Origin: CAZZKG01 sp964654825
Lineage (GTDB): Bacteria; Gemmatimonadota; CAZMKB01
Assembly: GCA_964654825.1 (NCBI GenBank)
Contig: CAZZKG010000019.1
Coordinates: 1-54,383 of the forward strand
DNA length: 54,383 bases
Direction: 5' to 3'
Below are positions 42,777 through 52,118 of the stretch, one piece after another (the stretch's first letter is position 1; each line of letters opens with the position of its first letter). The notes under the pieces are model-generated. The model ran no database searches. It was given only the letters and a program-made list of their open reading frames with translations, and was not told the origin of the DNA. Position numbers and translations under genes: made by a program.

Positions 42777-43814
42777 ATGCAATACGATACGAGGAAGGAA
42801 AGGCTGTCTCTCCTTCTCAAGTTATGTGTGAAAAAGGGGCGGATTCTCATCCTGACTCACAACAATCCGGATCCGGACTCCCTGGCGAGCTCATTGGCGT
42901 TCCGCTTCCTTATCTCTAAGACACTCGGGAAAAAGGCTGACATTCGATGTGGAGGGCTGGTGGGACGAGCGGAGAACAAAGCGATGATAAAACAGCTCAG
43001 GATCCCTGTCCTTACCATCACTCCCTCGATCTTCAAAAAATATGATGGCGTCGTACTCCTGGATACACAACCGGGGGCGGGTAACAACTCACTTCCTGGT
43101 AGTCTGACACCGACTGCGGTCATAGACCACCATCCTCCTCTGAAAGGCGTGACGGCACATTACCTCGACATCAGACCAGAGTATGGTGCAACGACCACCA
43201 TCATCTGGGAATATCTCAAAGAGGCCGGCGTCCAGATCGAGTCCGGCGTCGCGACGGCTATCGCCTATGCGATCAGCTCGGAAACCCAGGACCTGGGCAG
43301 GGAAGCGAGCTTGATGGACCGGGAAGCTTACCTGGACGTCGTCCCTGTCTCGAGTTTCAAAAAACTCTCGATGATCTATCATCCCAGGCTCACCTGGGAA
43401 TACTTCGAAGTCATCCAGAAGGCAATCGCCAGGACACAGAGGAAACGCCACGTTATTTATTGCAATATGGGGGAAATATCGAACCCGGATTTCGTTCACC
43501 AGGTTGCCGATCTGCTCCTGAGGGTTGAAAGGAAAAGCTGGTCCCTCGCAATGGGCAGATCCGACGGCATCCTTTATTTCTCCCTGAGGACAACGAAGAC
43601 GAAAGCTCGTGCCGGGAAACTCCTCAGAAAAGTCATCGGGAAGAGGGGCACCGCCGGAGGACATGAGATGATGGCCGGCGGGAGGATCGAATACGGGAAA
43701 ATCTCCCCGGCAGAAGCGGATGCGCTCGAGGAGGAGGTTATCCAGAAGTTCCTCTCCCTCGTAGGAGTGAAAACCAACGGATCGAGAGATACCTCTTCAG
43801 AATCGATGGGATGA
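42777..43814 (+). CDS. DHH-family phosphoesterase (NrnA-like)
   Basis: 345-aa protein, start ATG 42777 with GGAG 5 nt upstream; longer readings upstream are antisense to the secreted-protein gene. Metal motifs: 'HNNPDPDSLAS' (D32, D34), 'LLDTQPG' (D96), 'IDHHPP' (D117-H118-H119), and a DHHA1 end with 'GTAGGHEMMAGG'. This is the nano-RNase/pAp phosphatase or cyclic-dinucleotide-linked dimer phosphodiesterase group. The substrate cannot be told from sequence. It is followed by the multiheme cytochrome gene after a short gap. Confidence 0.9.
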   Translation: MQYDTRKERLSLLLKLCVKKGRILILTHNNPDPDSLASSLAFRFLISKTLGKKADIRCGGLVGRAENKAMIKQLRIPVLTITPSIFKKYDGVVLLDTQPGAGNNSLPGSLTPTAVIDHHPPLKGVTAHYLDIRPEYGATTTIIWEYLKEAGVQIESGVATAIAYAISSETQDLGREASLMDREAYLDVVPVSSFKKLSMIYHPRLTWEYFEVIQKAIARTQRKRHVIYCNMGEISNPDFVHQVADLLLRVERKSWSLAMGRSDGILYFSLRTTKTKARAGKLLRKVIGKRGTAGGHEMMAGGRIEYGKISPAEADALEEEVIQKFLSLVGVKTNGSRDTSSESMG

Positions 43815-43872
43815 AGGACCAGACAGACGATAAAACGTGGAGCTTTTTCGAAAGTATCCAGTCGGAGGCATG

Positions 43873-45873
43873 ATGAAGTATTCCTCAGGGACATGGATCG
43901 TTTTCGGGATACTGGCACTCTTCGTTGCAGGACCGCTCTCAGGTTCGGTGAACGAAGATTGCCTGATGTGTCACGGGGACAGTGATTTCGGCGTCGAACT
44001 CGAATCCGGAGAGGTTAAATCCCTCTTTACATCTGAGAAAATGCTCAACGAATCATCTCACTCCGGTTTTTCCTGTACGGACTGTCACACCGACCTTTCA
44101 GACGTGACTGAATATCCTCATAAAACACCGCTCGCCAGGGTCGATTGTGGGAACTGCCATGATTCCGAGGGTGAGGAGTATGTGAAGAGTCTTCATGGAC
44201 AAGCCCTGCAGACAGGGAATCCGGATGCACCCAACTGTACCAGCTGCCACGGGGCACATGACATCAAGGCAAGCGATAAGGATACTGCTCCTACCAGCAA
44301 GAAGAACCTGCCCGAAACGTGCGCATCGTGTCACAGCAAGTACATTCTCACGAGTGACCCCGATGTGCGAATCGCGAACTCCTACAAGCTTTACTCGGAA
44401 GGGGTCCATGCGCTGGGTATCCGAGAGGGGATAAATGTTGCAGCGAGTTGTAATGACTGTCACGGCACTCACAATCTGAAGAAGGCTTCTGATATCAACT
44501 CGATGGTGAACAGGCGCAACATCCCGAAAACCTGTTCGAAGTGCCACATCGGTATCTATACCAAGTACCAGAAAGGTATTCACGGGAAGGCGCTCGCCGA
44601 AGGGATCATCGATGACACAGCCGTCTGCACTGACTGTCACGGAGAGCACAAGATTCTTCCCGGGGATGATGCAAAATCGATGTCGAACTCACTCAACGTG
44701 GCACAGACCTGTTCGAAGTGCCACAACGATGACCGGATCATCGAAAAATACGGATTGCCAGGCCGTCGACTCGCAACGTATGAGGACAGCTATCACGGAA
44801 TGGCCACGAGACGTGGCTCCCGGAATACGGCAAACTGCGCGAGCTGTCACAATGCACATGATATTCTGCCGGCTAAGAACCCTCAGTCTTCGACTTATCC
44901 GAACAACCTCGCCAGAACATGTCGGAGATGCCACATCAATGCAACTGCCAAGTTTGCAATGGGATACACCCACAAATCCAGTATTTACGACCTGACCGAA
45001 AGTTCCATCGGCAGGATCAACAGTTACGTCCGGCTGTTCTACATCACCCTCATAGCGGTTATCGCTTCCAGTATGCTCCTGCACAATTTCATCATCCTGG
45101 GTCATCACCTGATCGAGCGCTACCGTGAAGAGAGGGACAAACCCTACTTCATCAGGTTCAACCGTAGTGAGATAATCCAGCACCTCAGAGTGACCATCTC
45201 GTTCATCATCCTCGTGCTGACAGGATTCGCCCTGAGATTTCCCGACGCCTGGTGGGCTCAGGCCATGAGTACGGTCGGTCTGACCGAATCGGTGAGATCG
45301 TGGATACACCGGGGGGCGGCATTACTCCTTATCTATACCACAATTCATCACACTTTCTACCTCCTCATCTCGAAACGGGGGAAGAAAGAATTCAAAGCAA
45401 TGATACCCGGGGTGAAGGATGTGAAAGATTTTTTCATCAACATGAAGTTCCATCTCGGGATGGCGGATAAAAAACCCCTTTTCGACCGGTTCGACTACAG
45501 TCAGAAACTCGAATACTGGGCCCTCGTCTGGGGTACGTTCATCATGATCGCGACCGGGTTCATACTCTGGTTTCCGACCTTCTTCGCTCAATATCTCCCC
45601 GGGTGGGCGGTCAAGATTTCAGAAACCGTTCACTATTACGAGGCTTGGCTCGCCACCCTGGCGATCTTCATCTTCCATTTCTTCATGGTAATGTACCATC
45701 CCGAAGAGTACCCGATGAACATGACCTGGGTAACCGGGAGGATGTCCGTCAAGGCATGTGAAGAACGCCATCCTCTGTGGATCAAGAGGCTCCGGGAAGA
45801 GGGCGGCTTCGAAGAAGTGAATCCCGAACCTGTCGATCCCTATGCCATCGACCCGGACAGTGACAAGACGTAA
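43873..45873 (+). CDS. CbcL-like fusion: 11-heme cytochrome c plus diheme cytochrome b
   Basis: 666-aa membrane protein. The start is ATG 43873 after GGAGG (an ATG at 43870 is too close). After a signal/anchor segment comes a periplasmic region with eleven CXXCH heme c sites (first 'CLMCH', last 'CRRCH'). Then four or more membrane helices form a b-type cytochrome of the FdnI/HydC kind, with paired His in 'LLHNFIILGHHLIERY', 'TTIHHTFYLL' and 'AIFIFHFFMVMYHPE'. This layout matches Geobacter CbcL, an inner-membrane quinol oxidase that feeds extracellular electron transfer, but with 11 instead of 9 c hemes. Its stop overlaps the start of the next gene (TAATG). Predicted: moves electrons from quinol to periplasmic carriers. 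Confidence 0.85.
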   Translation: MKYSSGTWIVFGILALFVAGPLSGSVNEDCLMCHGDSDFGVELESGEVKSLFTSEKMLNESSHSGFSCTDCHTDLSDVTEYPHKTPLARVDCGNCHDSEGEEYVKSLHGQALQTGNPDAPNCTSCHGAHDIKASDKDTAPTSKKNLPETCASCHSKYILTSDPDVRIANSYKLYSEGVHALGIREGINVAASCNDCHGTHNLKKASDINSMVNRRNIPKTCSKCHIGIYTKYQKGIHGKALAEGIIDDTAVCTDCHGEHKILPGDDAKSMSNSLNVAQTCSKCHNDDRIIEKYGLPGRRLATYEDSYHGMATRRGSRNTANCASCHNAHDILPAKNPQSSTYPNNLARTCRRCHINATAKFAMGYTHKSSIYDLTESSIGRINSYVRLFYITLIAVIASSMLLHNFIILGHHLIERYREERDKPYFIRFNRSEIIQHLRVTISFIILVLTGFALRFPDAWWAQAMSTVGLTESVRSWIHRGAALLLIYTTIHHTFYLLISKRGKKEFKAMIPGVKDVKDFFINMKFHLGMADKKPLFDRFDYSQKLEYWALVWGTFIMIATGFILWFPTFFAQYLPGWAVKISETVHYYEAWLATLAIFIFHFFMVMYHPEEYPMNMTWVTGRMSVKACEERHPLWIKRLREEGGFEEVNPEPVDPYAIDPDSDKT

Positions 45874-48800
45874 TGGAAGAACGAAAAACTCCCAGGATCC
45901 CGATCTATGTCCTCTTTTTCCTCTCGGGTGCCTGCGGGCTGATATACGAGATCGTGTGGACCCGGCTGCTCACACTCGTAATGGGCAGCACCATTTATTC
46001 GATCTCGACGGTCCTCACCGCTTTCATGGGAGGTCTTGCCCTTGGCAGCTTCACCGCCGGGAGGCTCATCACCGGCAGGAGAGATGAACTCAAGATCTAC
46101 GGCCTGCTCGAGGGGACCATCGGGATATACTGCCTGTTTATCCCGTTGATCATCGATCTGTTCATTCCATTCTATCGCGAGATATACCTGAGTTTGAGGG
46201 ATTCCTATTTCTATTTCAGCCTCCTCAGATTTTTCATCTCATTCCTGATCCTGCTCATACCAACGACATTGATGGGTGCGACACTCCCTATTCTCACTGC
46301 ATATTTTACCAGGAGAAAGGAGAGGATTGGGGGAACAATCGGAAAGGTTTATGCCATCAACACATTCGGGGCCGTACTCGGTTCGTTCGGGGCGGGATTT
46401 GTTCTGCTGCCCCTGTTCGGAATAAAGTTCGTGATATGGATCACCGCTCTCACGAATATAAGCATCTGCTTGATTGCGCTCTTCTATGCGAGAAGACCTC
46501 TCGAAACGAGTCCCGAACAGGAAGCTGCCTCGTTCGAATCCCTCGAAACGGGTGAATACAGACCGGCCGTATTGACTCTCCTCCTCTCAGCTTTCGCGCT
46601 CTCTGGATTCGCCTCCATGGTCTACCAGGTGATCTGGACCAGGATGCTCACGCTGTTGATCGGTTCATCCACCTATGCGTTCAGTCTCATAGTCACGGCA
46701 TTCATCCTGGGAATAGGTATCGGGAGCATGGCACTTTCCCGGTTCATCGACCGAAAACGTGACCTGCTGCTGTACTTCGCCGTCGCCGAACTCATCATCG
46801 GTACATCCGCCATGGCGATCGCTTTTTTCTTCGGCAAGCTTCCATTCACCATGGTGAATATCATAAATACGTTCAAGACCTCTTTTGCGCTGACACAGTT
46901 CGCTGAATTCTTGATCATCCTGGTCCTGCTGCTCATCCCGACAACGATGATGGGAGTTCTCTTCCCCCTGGTGAGCAGGATCTACACGAAGAATCTACGA
47001 ATGGTGGGAAAGGCAGTCGGGAATGTGTATGCGGCAAATACCATCGGCGCTATACTCGGTTCTTTCGTGGGGGGGTTTCTCTTCATTCCATTCCTCGGAA
47101 TGGAACGCGGAATAGCTGTCGCTCTCCTGCTAAACTTCATTATCGGGTTCGTTTTCCTGCTTTTCTCCTCATTCAGGACTGTTCCTGTGCGGCTTTTAAT
47201 TGCTCTCCTCTGGATAGGATCCTGTGTGGCTTTCGAGTGGTGGGCACCTCCATGGAACAAGAAGTGGATCACTATGGGGCCTTATCTCTATACCAGTGCG
47301 TACCATAAGCAGATGGAACAGTACGGCTCCGAGATGAGCAAAAAGATCAATAAATACAGCCGGATGGTCTATTTCAAGGAAGGTGTCTCCGCCACGATAT
47401 CGGTGAGGAAGAACATGACCGGCGAACTCTCCCTGCAGGTCAACGGGAAGACTGACGCTTCCACCGGTGCGGACATGACTACCCAGGAACTCCTCGCACA
47501 TATTCCGGTTCTGCTCCACCCGCGACCAGAGGATGTTCTGGTGATTGGGCTCGCCAGTGGAGTAACCGTCGGAAGTGTTGAAAAATATCCGGTGCGAAGC
47601 GTTACCTGTGTTGAGATATCCCCCGCAATGGTCGAGGCGAGTAATCTTTTCAGGAGTTACAATGGAGACGCGGTTGATGATCCACGTCTCCACCTCATCA
47701 TCGAGGATGGCAGGAATCACCTCCTGCTCACTGAAGATATGTATGACGTGGTAATCAGTGAACCCACAAATCCCTGGATTTCAGGAGTCGGGAATCTCTT
47801 CACCCGGGAGTATTTTCGATTGATCAGGCAGAAACTGAAGGAAGGAGGTACGGCCTGCGTGTGGCTGCAGGCCTATGGACTCGATCCAGCCGATTTCAGA
47901 ATGATCGTGAGAACTTTTCTCGACGTGTTCCCGCATACCTCGCTCTGGGAACCCGTCGCCGGCACAGACTTCATCCTCATCGGTCAGAAGAAACCATTTG
48001 ATCTGAATCTCGACGATATAGAGAAAAAATTCGGGATTCCGGGTGTCAGTGCCGATCTGGAGCGGATCGGGATCGAATCGCCGATCGAGTTCCTGAAGTT
48101 CTTTGTCTCGGGACCCTCGAGGCTGAAGAAATACAGCCGGCCGGGCGAGTTTCATACTGATGACAACTCGAGACTCGAGTTTTCCTGTCCGAAATCCATG
48201 TACACAAACACGACAGCGAAACAACTCGAAGAAATCCACCAGTATAGAGAAAATCCCCTGTCGTACCTGACGGATGGAGTTTCTGAACAGGAAAGGAAAG
48301 AATTGGATTCCATCCTCCGCGGCAGAGGGATGATGATCAATGCGGTGAGATCGTTGAACAAGGGAGATATGATCGGGGCCGAAAACCTCCTGAAGATGGC
48401 TCTGTCCTATGCGCCGGGTGAGGAAGGAGCACGAACGATGCTCTCCCGGCAGAACGCGAAGGTAATCGTAAAGTTGACGGAGCTGAGCAACTGGCAGGAA
48501 CTCGAAATGATCTCGAGAGCGACTCTCGAACTCGACGAGAAGAGCTTCCCGGCCCTGGATGGTCTCAGCACCGCACTAGTGAACAGGAACATTTTTGACG
48601 AAGCGGCGCTTGTCCTGGAGAGAGCGTCGATGCTTTATCCTGACTATCCCGCTTTCCATGGCAACCTGGGATTTGTATATGCAAGCCTGGGGAGAAACGA
48701 TGAAGCGATCATGTCCTATGAAGTCGCCACCGTCAAGGATCCCGAAAATTCGCGGTATGCCTATGACCTCGGTGTTCTCTATTACAACTCCGGCAGATTC

Positions 48801-48989
48801 GCAGAGGCTCTTCACAACTTCAAAAACGCCGTTCTCCACAATCCGGGCTTCGTCGAGGCGTATATCAACCTCGGTGGTTCTTATGCCAAGCTTGGAATGA
48901 TCGATGAGGCGAAGAAAGCTTTTCGGGAAGCTCTCAGGATAGATCCGGAGAATCAAATCGCCCTCAGAAATCTGAGCAGGTTGGACTGA
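45873..48989 (+). CDS. MFS / spermidine-synthase-like / TPR fusion protein
   Basis: 1038-aa protein. The first ~470 residues hold about 13 membrane segments in two MFS-like halves, each starting 'SGACGLIYEIVWTRLLTL' or 'SGFASMVYQVIWTRMLTL'. A spermidine-synthase-fold methyltransferase-like domain follows (~500-720), with 'VLVIGLASGVTVGSVEKYPV' as SAM-binding loop, 'VEISPAMVEA' and 'VVISEPTNPWISG' as active-site region. The C-terminal ~200 residues are TPRs ('YPAFHGNLGFVYASLGRNDE'). Such polyamine-synthase/transporter fusions are widespread in environmental bacteria but of unproven function. It starts in the stop codon of the cytochrome gene, so the pair is coupled. Confidence 0.85.
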   Translation: MEERKTPRIPIYVLFFLSGACGLIYEIVWTRLLTLVMGSTIYSISTVLTAFMGGLALGSFTAGRLITGRRDELKIYGLLEGTIGIYCLFIPLIIDLFIPFYREIYLSLRDSYFYFSLLRFFISFLILLIPTTLMGATLPILTAYFTRRKERIGGTIGKVYAINTFGAVLGSFGAGFVLLPLFGIKFVIWITALTNISICLIALFYARRPLETSPEQEAASFESLETGEYRPAVLTLLLSAFALSGFASMVYQVIWTRMLTLLIGSSTYAFSLIVTAFILGIGIGSMALSRFIDRKRDLLLYFAVAELIIGTSAMAIAFFFGKLPFTMVNIINTFKTSFALTQFAEFLIILVLLLIPTTMMGVLFPLVSRIYTKNLRMVGKAVGNVYAANTIGAILGSFVGGFLFIPFLGMERGIAVALLLNFIIGFVFLLFSSFRTVPVRLLIALLWIGSCVAFEWWAPPWNKKWITMGPYLYTSAYHKQMEQYGSEMSKKINKYSRMVYFKEGVSATISVRKNMTGELSLQVNGKTDASTGADMTTQELLAHIPVLLHPRPEDVLVIGLASGVTVGSVEKYPVRSVTCVEISPAMVEASNLFRSYNGDAVDDPRLHLIIEDGRNHLLLTEDMYDVVISEPTNPWISGVGNLFTREYFRLIRQKLKEGGTACVWLQAYGLDPADFRMIVRTFLDVFPHTSLWEPVAGTDFILIGQKKPFDLNLDDIEKKFGIPGVSADLERIGIESPIEFLKFFVSGPSRLKKYSRPGEFHTDDNSRLEFSCPKSMYTNTTAKQLEEIHQYRENPLSYLTDGVSEQERKELDSILRGRGMMINAVRSLNKGDMIGAENLLKMALSYAPGEEGARTMLSRQNAKVIVKLTELSNWQELEMISRATLELDEKSFPALDGLSTALVNRNIFDEAALVLERASMLYPDYPAFHGNLGFVYASLGRNDEAIMSYEVATVKDPENSRYAYDLGVLYYNSGRFAEALHNFKNAVLHNPGFVEAYINLGGSYAKLGMIDEAKKAFREALRIDPENQIALRNLSRLD

Positions 48990-49088
48990 CGCTGCCCGGG
49001 AGTGATGTAAAACCCTACTGCCCCCGGGTGGGTGGTCAGACGTGATTACAAGACCGCGTTTCACTCTTCCTGGAACATTTCCCGAAAT

Positions 49089-49118
49089 TTGACAAATCCC
49101 TCCGATGAGTGGTATAAT
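49089..49118 (+). promoter_or_regulatory. Sigma-70 promoter of the beta-helix gene
   Basis: TTGACA, 18 nt, TATAAT. It lies inside a longer possible reading frame and so rules out an earlier start; the predicted RNA start near 49125 leaves about a 100-nt leader. Upstream, 48990-49088 shows only CCCGGG-type inverted repeats. Confidence 0.85.
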
Positions 49119-49226
49119 GGAACGAGTGGAATCACAAAACCGTCTTACAGTTTCAACGCTTCCGTTTTCAGGGACTATGCTTTTTCAACGAGAATAACGA
49201 TGTGTACATATCAAAAGAGTGGAGAT

Positions 49227-52073
49227 ATGCTCATTCACAAACACCGAGGTCGCCGTATCTTCACCGTGACGGTAGTGACCACGCTGCTTTTTGTGTCAGC
49301 CTCATTGTTCGGTCAGTCTACCACCTTTTATGTGGCAACCGTCGGAGATGACTCGTGGTCCGGTCTCCTGCCAGAGCCCAATCCTGAAGGAGCAGACGGT
49401 CCATTTCACACTCTGCAGGCAGCCCGTGACGCCATACGCATCCTCAGGGCTGAGAACGGTGGTGATCTGCCTGATCCGGTCGAAGTACAGGTTCGTGAGG
49501 GGGTTTATCCCATGACGGGAGCACTGACCCTCACCTACGAGGATCGAGGGGATTCCGCTGCACCGGTCACTTACCGGGCTTTCCCCGGGGAGGAAGCTGT
49601 GATAAGTGGAGGACTCCGGATTCAGGGCTGGGAGCAGAATGGTGACTTCTGGACTGTACAGATTCCTGAAGTTCAGAGCGGAGAGTTGTGGTTCAGTGCG
49701 CTGGCTGTCGATGGCGAACTGCTTCTACCCGCACGTGATCCGAATCCCATGAACGATCCCCGAGATTCCAACGGTGACGGTTTTTTCAATACTGCAGGTA
49801 CTGTCGAAGGTGACAGGAAAAGCTTCTATTACACCCCCGGTGACATTCAGACCTACCAGAACATCGACGACGTTCTCGTCACAGTGATGCACAACTGGGA
49901 CACGTCGTACCACCGGATCGCGAATATTGACCAGGACTCCAGTATCGTCACATTCACCGCCGCTCCGCTGTGGAATTTCGAGAATGGGGGACCAGGACAA
50001 CGTTACTGTGTATTCCACGCATTCGAAGCGCTCGACGAGCCCGGAGAGTGGTATCTCGATCGTCCGACCGGAACTCTCACCTACTGGCCCCGGGAGGGTG
50101 AAACGATTCAGGAGACCCAAATCGTTGCTCCGGTTGTTGAACAGCTTATAAAACTCTCCGGAACCGAGGGCGAGCCTGTCGAGTACATTCATCTGAAAGA
50201 ACTCCACTTCGCGTACACCGAGTACACCTTTGGGCCGTTGGGTTTAAGCAACTGGCAGGCCGCGATAATTGTACCGGCGGCCATCTCCATGGAATGGGCG
50301 GCAAACTGCTCGGTTGAAGACTGTGAGATCTCGCACATAAGCAACTACGCACTGGGATTGCGGGGTGGTTGCAGGAACGATACAGTTTTCAGAAACCTCA
50401 TCCATGACGTTGGTGCTGGCGGGATCGCGGTCGGAAGCATAGAGAACCTGGCAGACACCAGTTGCGCCTTCAATACTGTTGATAACAACTGGATCTACGA
50501 CTGCGGGAAGATATTTCCCGGGGCGGTTGGTGTGTGGATCGGCAGGTCTTCACATAATACCGTGTCACACAACGAAATTTCACAGCTGTACCAGACGGGT
50601 ATCTCAGTGGGATGGTCATGGGGATACGACCCTTCCACCTCCCACCACAACCTGATAGAGTACAATCACATTCACCACATCGGCAGAAACCTGCTCAGTG
50701 ATCTGGGTGGAGTGTACACCCTGGGAATCTCGCCCGGCACGGTTGTGCGGTCCAATTTCATCCACGATGTCAGTGCCGCGGTATACGGCGGGTGGGGCAT
50801 TTACCTGGACGAGGGTTCTTCAGAAATTCTCGTTGAGAAAAACATGGCTTCCAACACGACTTCCGGGGGATTCCATCTCCACTACGGCAGGGACAACACG
50901 GTGGAGAACAATATCCTTGTGTTTTCTCACCGGGGCCAGGTCCTCCGGTCGGCGCTCGAATACGAGGATCATGTCTCGCTCAACCTGGTCAGAAACATTA
51001 TATACTTCAACAATGGCAGACTTTTCGAGGGGGCCTGGTCTGACGGAAATTACACTATCGACTATAACTGTTACTGGGATGTCAGCCAATGCAGCGAGAT
51101 GCTCTTCCCGTTCGGATTTTTCTCCGAGTGGCAGGACAGCGGCTATGACACACATGGAATAATCGAAGACCCACTCTTTTTAGACCCGGACAACGGCGAT
51201 TTCACCCTGGACCCTTTCTCACCCGCTATCACTCAACTGGGTTTTGAGCCCATCGAAATGTCAGAAGCCGGTCTCTACGGACCGCCCGAGTGGGTGGGTG
51301 GCCCCTCGGAGCTCGAATACGAACCCGTACCACTCCCGGTTCCCCCGGAGGAAGTGCACTACTTCTTTGACTTCGAGGACACGCCGCCGGGAAGCGTCCC
51401 TCGGGGCTGGATTAACCGGGGCGACACAGACAGCTCGGGAGTCTTTGTGACCGATGAGGCTGCGGCCAGGGGGAATCACAGCCTGAAGCTCCAGGATGCA
51501 GAAGGACTCGAGTATCTCTATGACCCGCACACCTATCTGGAGCCCTCCTATCACTGTACCTATGCAGTAGCGAGGTGCTGGCTCCGTTTGACAGATGATG
51601 CCGAACTCATCTACGCGTGGCGATACTGGGCGTATCCGGAGTACAAAGTCGGGCCGGAGCTGGTTTTCGACCAGGATGGCTTGAAGGTCAATCATCGACT
51701 CATACGTCAGATACCCCGGAACCAGTGGTTCACCATCGAGATAGGATGTGCACTCGGAGACAATGCTACGGGAGGGTTCAACCTGTCAACGTGGATCCCC
51801 GGGCAAAGTTGGCAGGTACACTACAACCTGGCCTGTGTTGACCCGGATTTTTTCAGAGTGAACTGGCTCGGTCTGATGTCGAACTCGGATTCATTCGATG
51901 CTATATACGTGGACGAATTCGATCTCTTCACCACCATTACACCCCCCGGCGGATATGAATCTGATCGTGAAGAATCGGGGCCACAGATGATTAATCTGAA
52001 CACTCTCTACAGAAAAGCGTCAGATCGAAATAGCGAAGTACCTATCCAGAGGGGAGAAATCAAAGTACCCTGA
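49227..52073 (+). CDS. Secreted right-handed parallel beta-helix protein
   Basis: 948-aa exported protein. Start ATG 49227 (signal 'RRIFTVTVVTTLLFVSASLFG', cleaved before Gln30); an ATG at 49200 is possible. 'TFYVATVGDDSWSGLLPEPN' and 'FHTLQAARDAIRIL' open the parallel beta-helix fold. Many 'N..I..' turns follow (e.g. 'FNTVDNNWIYDC', 'HNTVSHNEISQLY', 'NTVENNILVF'), typical of polysaccharide lyases and related carbohydrate-active proteins. A C-terminal jellyroll-like region begins near 'HYFFDFEDTPPGSVPRGW'. No T9SS tail is visible. Likely polysaccharide-binding or degrading; catalytic residues cannot be named. Confidence 0.85.
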   Translation: MLIHKHRGRRIFTVTVVTTLLFVSASLFGQSTTFYVATVGDDSWSGLLPEPNPEGADGPFHTLQAARDAIRILRAENGGDLPDPVEVQVREGVYPMTGALTLTYEDRGDSAAPVTYRAFPGEEAVISGGLRIQGWEQNGDFWTVQIPEVQSGELWFSALAVDGELLLPARDPNPMNDPRDSNGDGFFNTAGTVEGDRKSFYYTPGDIQTYQNIDDVLVTVMHNWDTSYHRIANIDQDSSIVTFTAAPLWNFENGGPGQRYCVFHAFEALDEPGEWYLDRPTGTLTYWPREGETIQETQIVAPVVEQLIKLSGTEGEPVEYIHLKELHFAYTEYTFGPLGLSNWQAAIIVPAAISMEWAANCSVEDCEISHISNYALGLRGGCRNDTVFRNLIHDVGAGGIAVGSIENLADTSCAFNTVDNNWIYDCGKIFPGAVGVWIGRSSHNTVSHNEISQLYQTGISVGWSWGYDPSTSHHNLIEYNHIHHIGRNLLSDLGGVYTLGISPGTVVRSNFIHDVSAAVYGGWGIYLDEGSSEILVEKNMASNTTSGGFHLHYGRDNTVENNILVFSHRGQVLRSALEYEDHVSLNLVRNIIYFNNGRLFEGAWSDGNYTIDYNCYWDVSQCSEMLFPFGFFSEWQDSGYDTHGIIEDPLFLDPDNGDFTLDPFSPAITQLGFEPIEMSEAGLYGPPEWVGGPSELEYEPVPLPVPPEEVHYFFDFEDTPPGSVPRGWINRGDTDSSGVFVTDEAAARGNHSLKLQDAEGLEYLYDPHTYLEPSYHCTYAVARCWLRLTDDAELIYAWRYWAYPEYKVGPELVFDQDGLKVNHRLIRQIPRNQWFTIEIGCALGDNATGGFNLSTWIPGQSWQVHYNLACVDPDFFRVNWLGLMSNSDSFDAIYVDEFDLFTTITPPGGYESDREESGPQMINLNTLYRKASDRNSEVPIQRGEIKVP

Positions 52074-52118
52074 GAGACCCAGGATTCATTCTGTTGCTCT
52101 GCTTACCAATAATTCGCG

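Noticed and set aside
49032..49226. Longer N-terminus for the beta-helix protein
   Set aside because: A TTGACA-N18-TATAAT promoter lies inside it, and a clean signal peptide begins at 49227.
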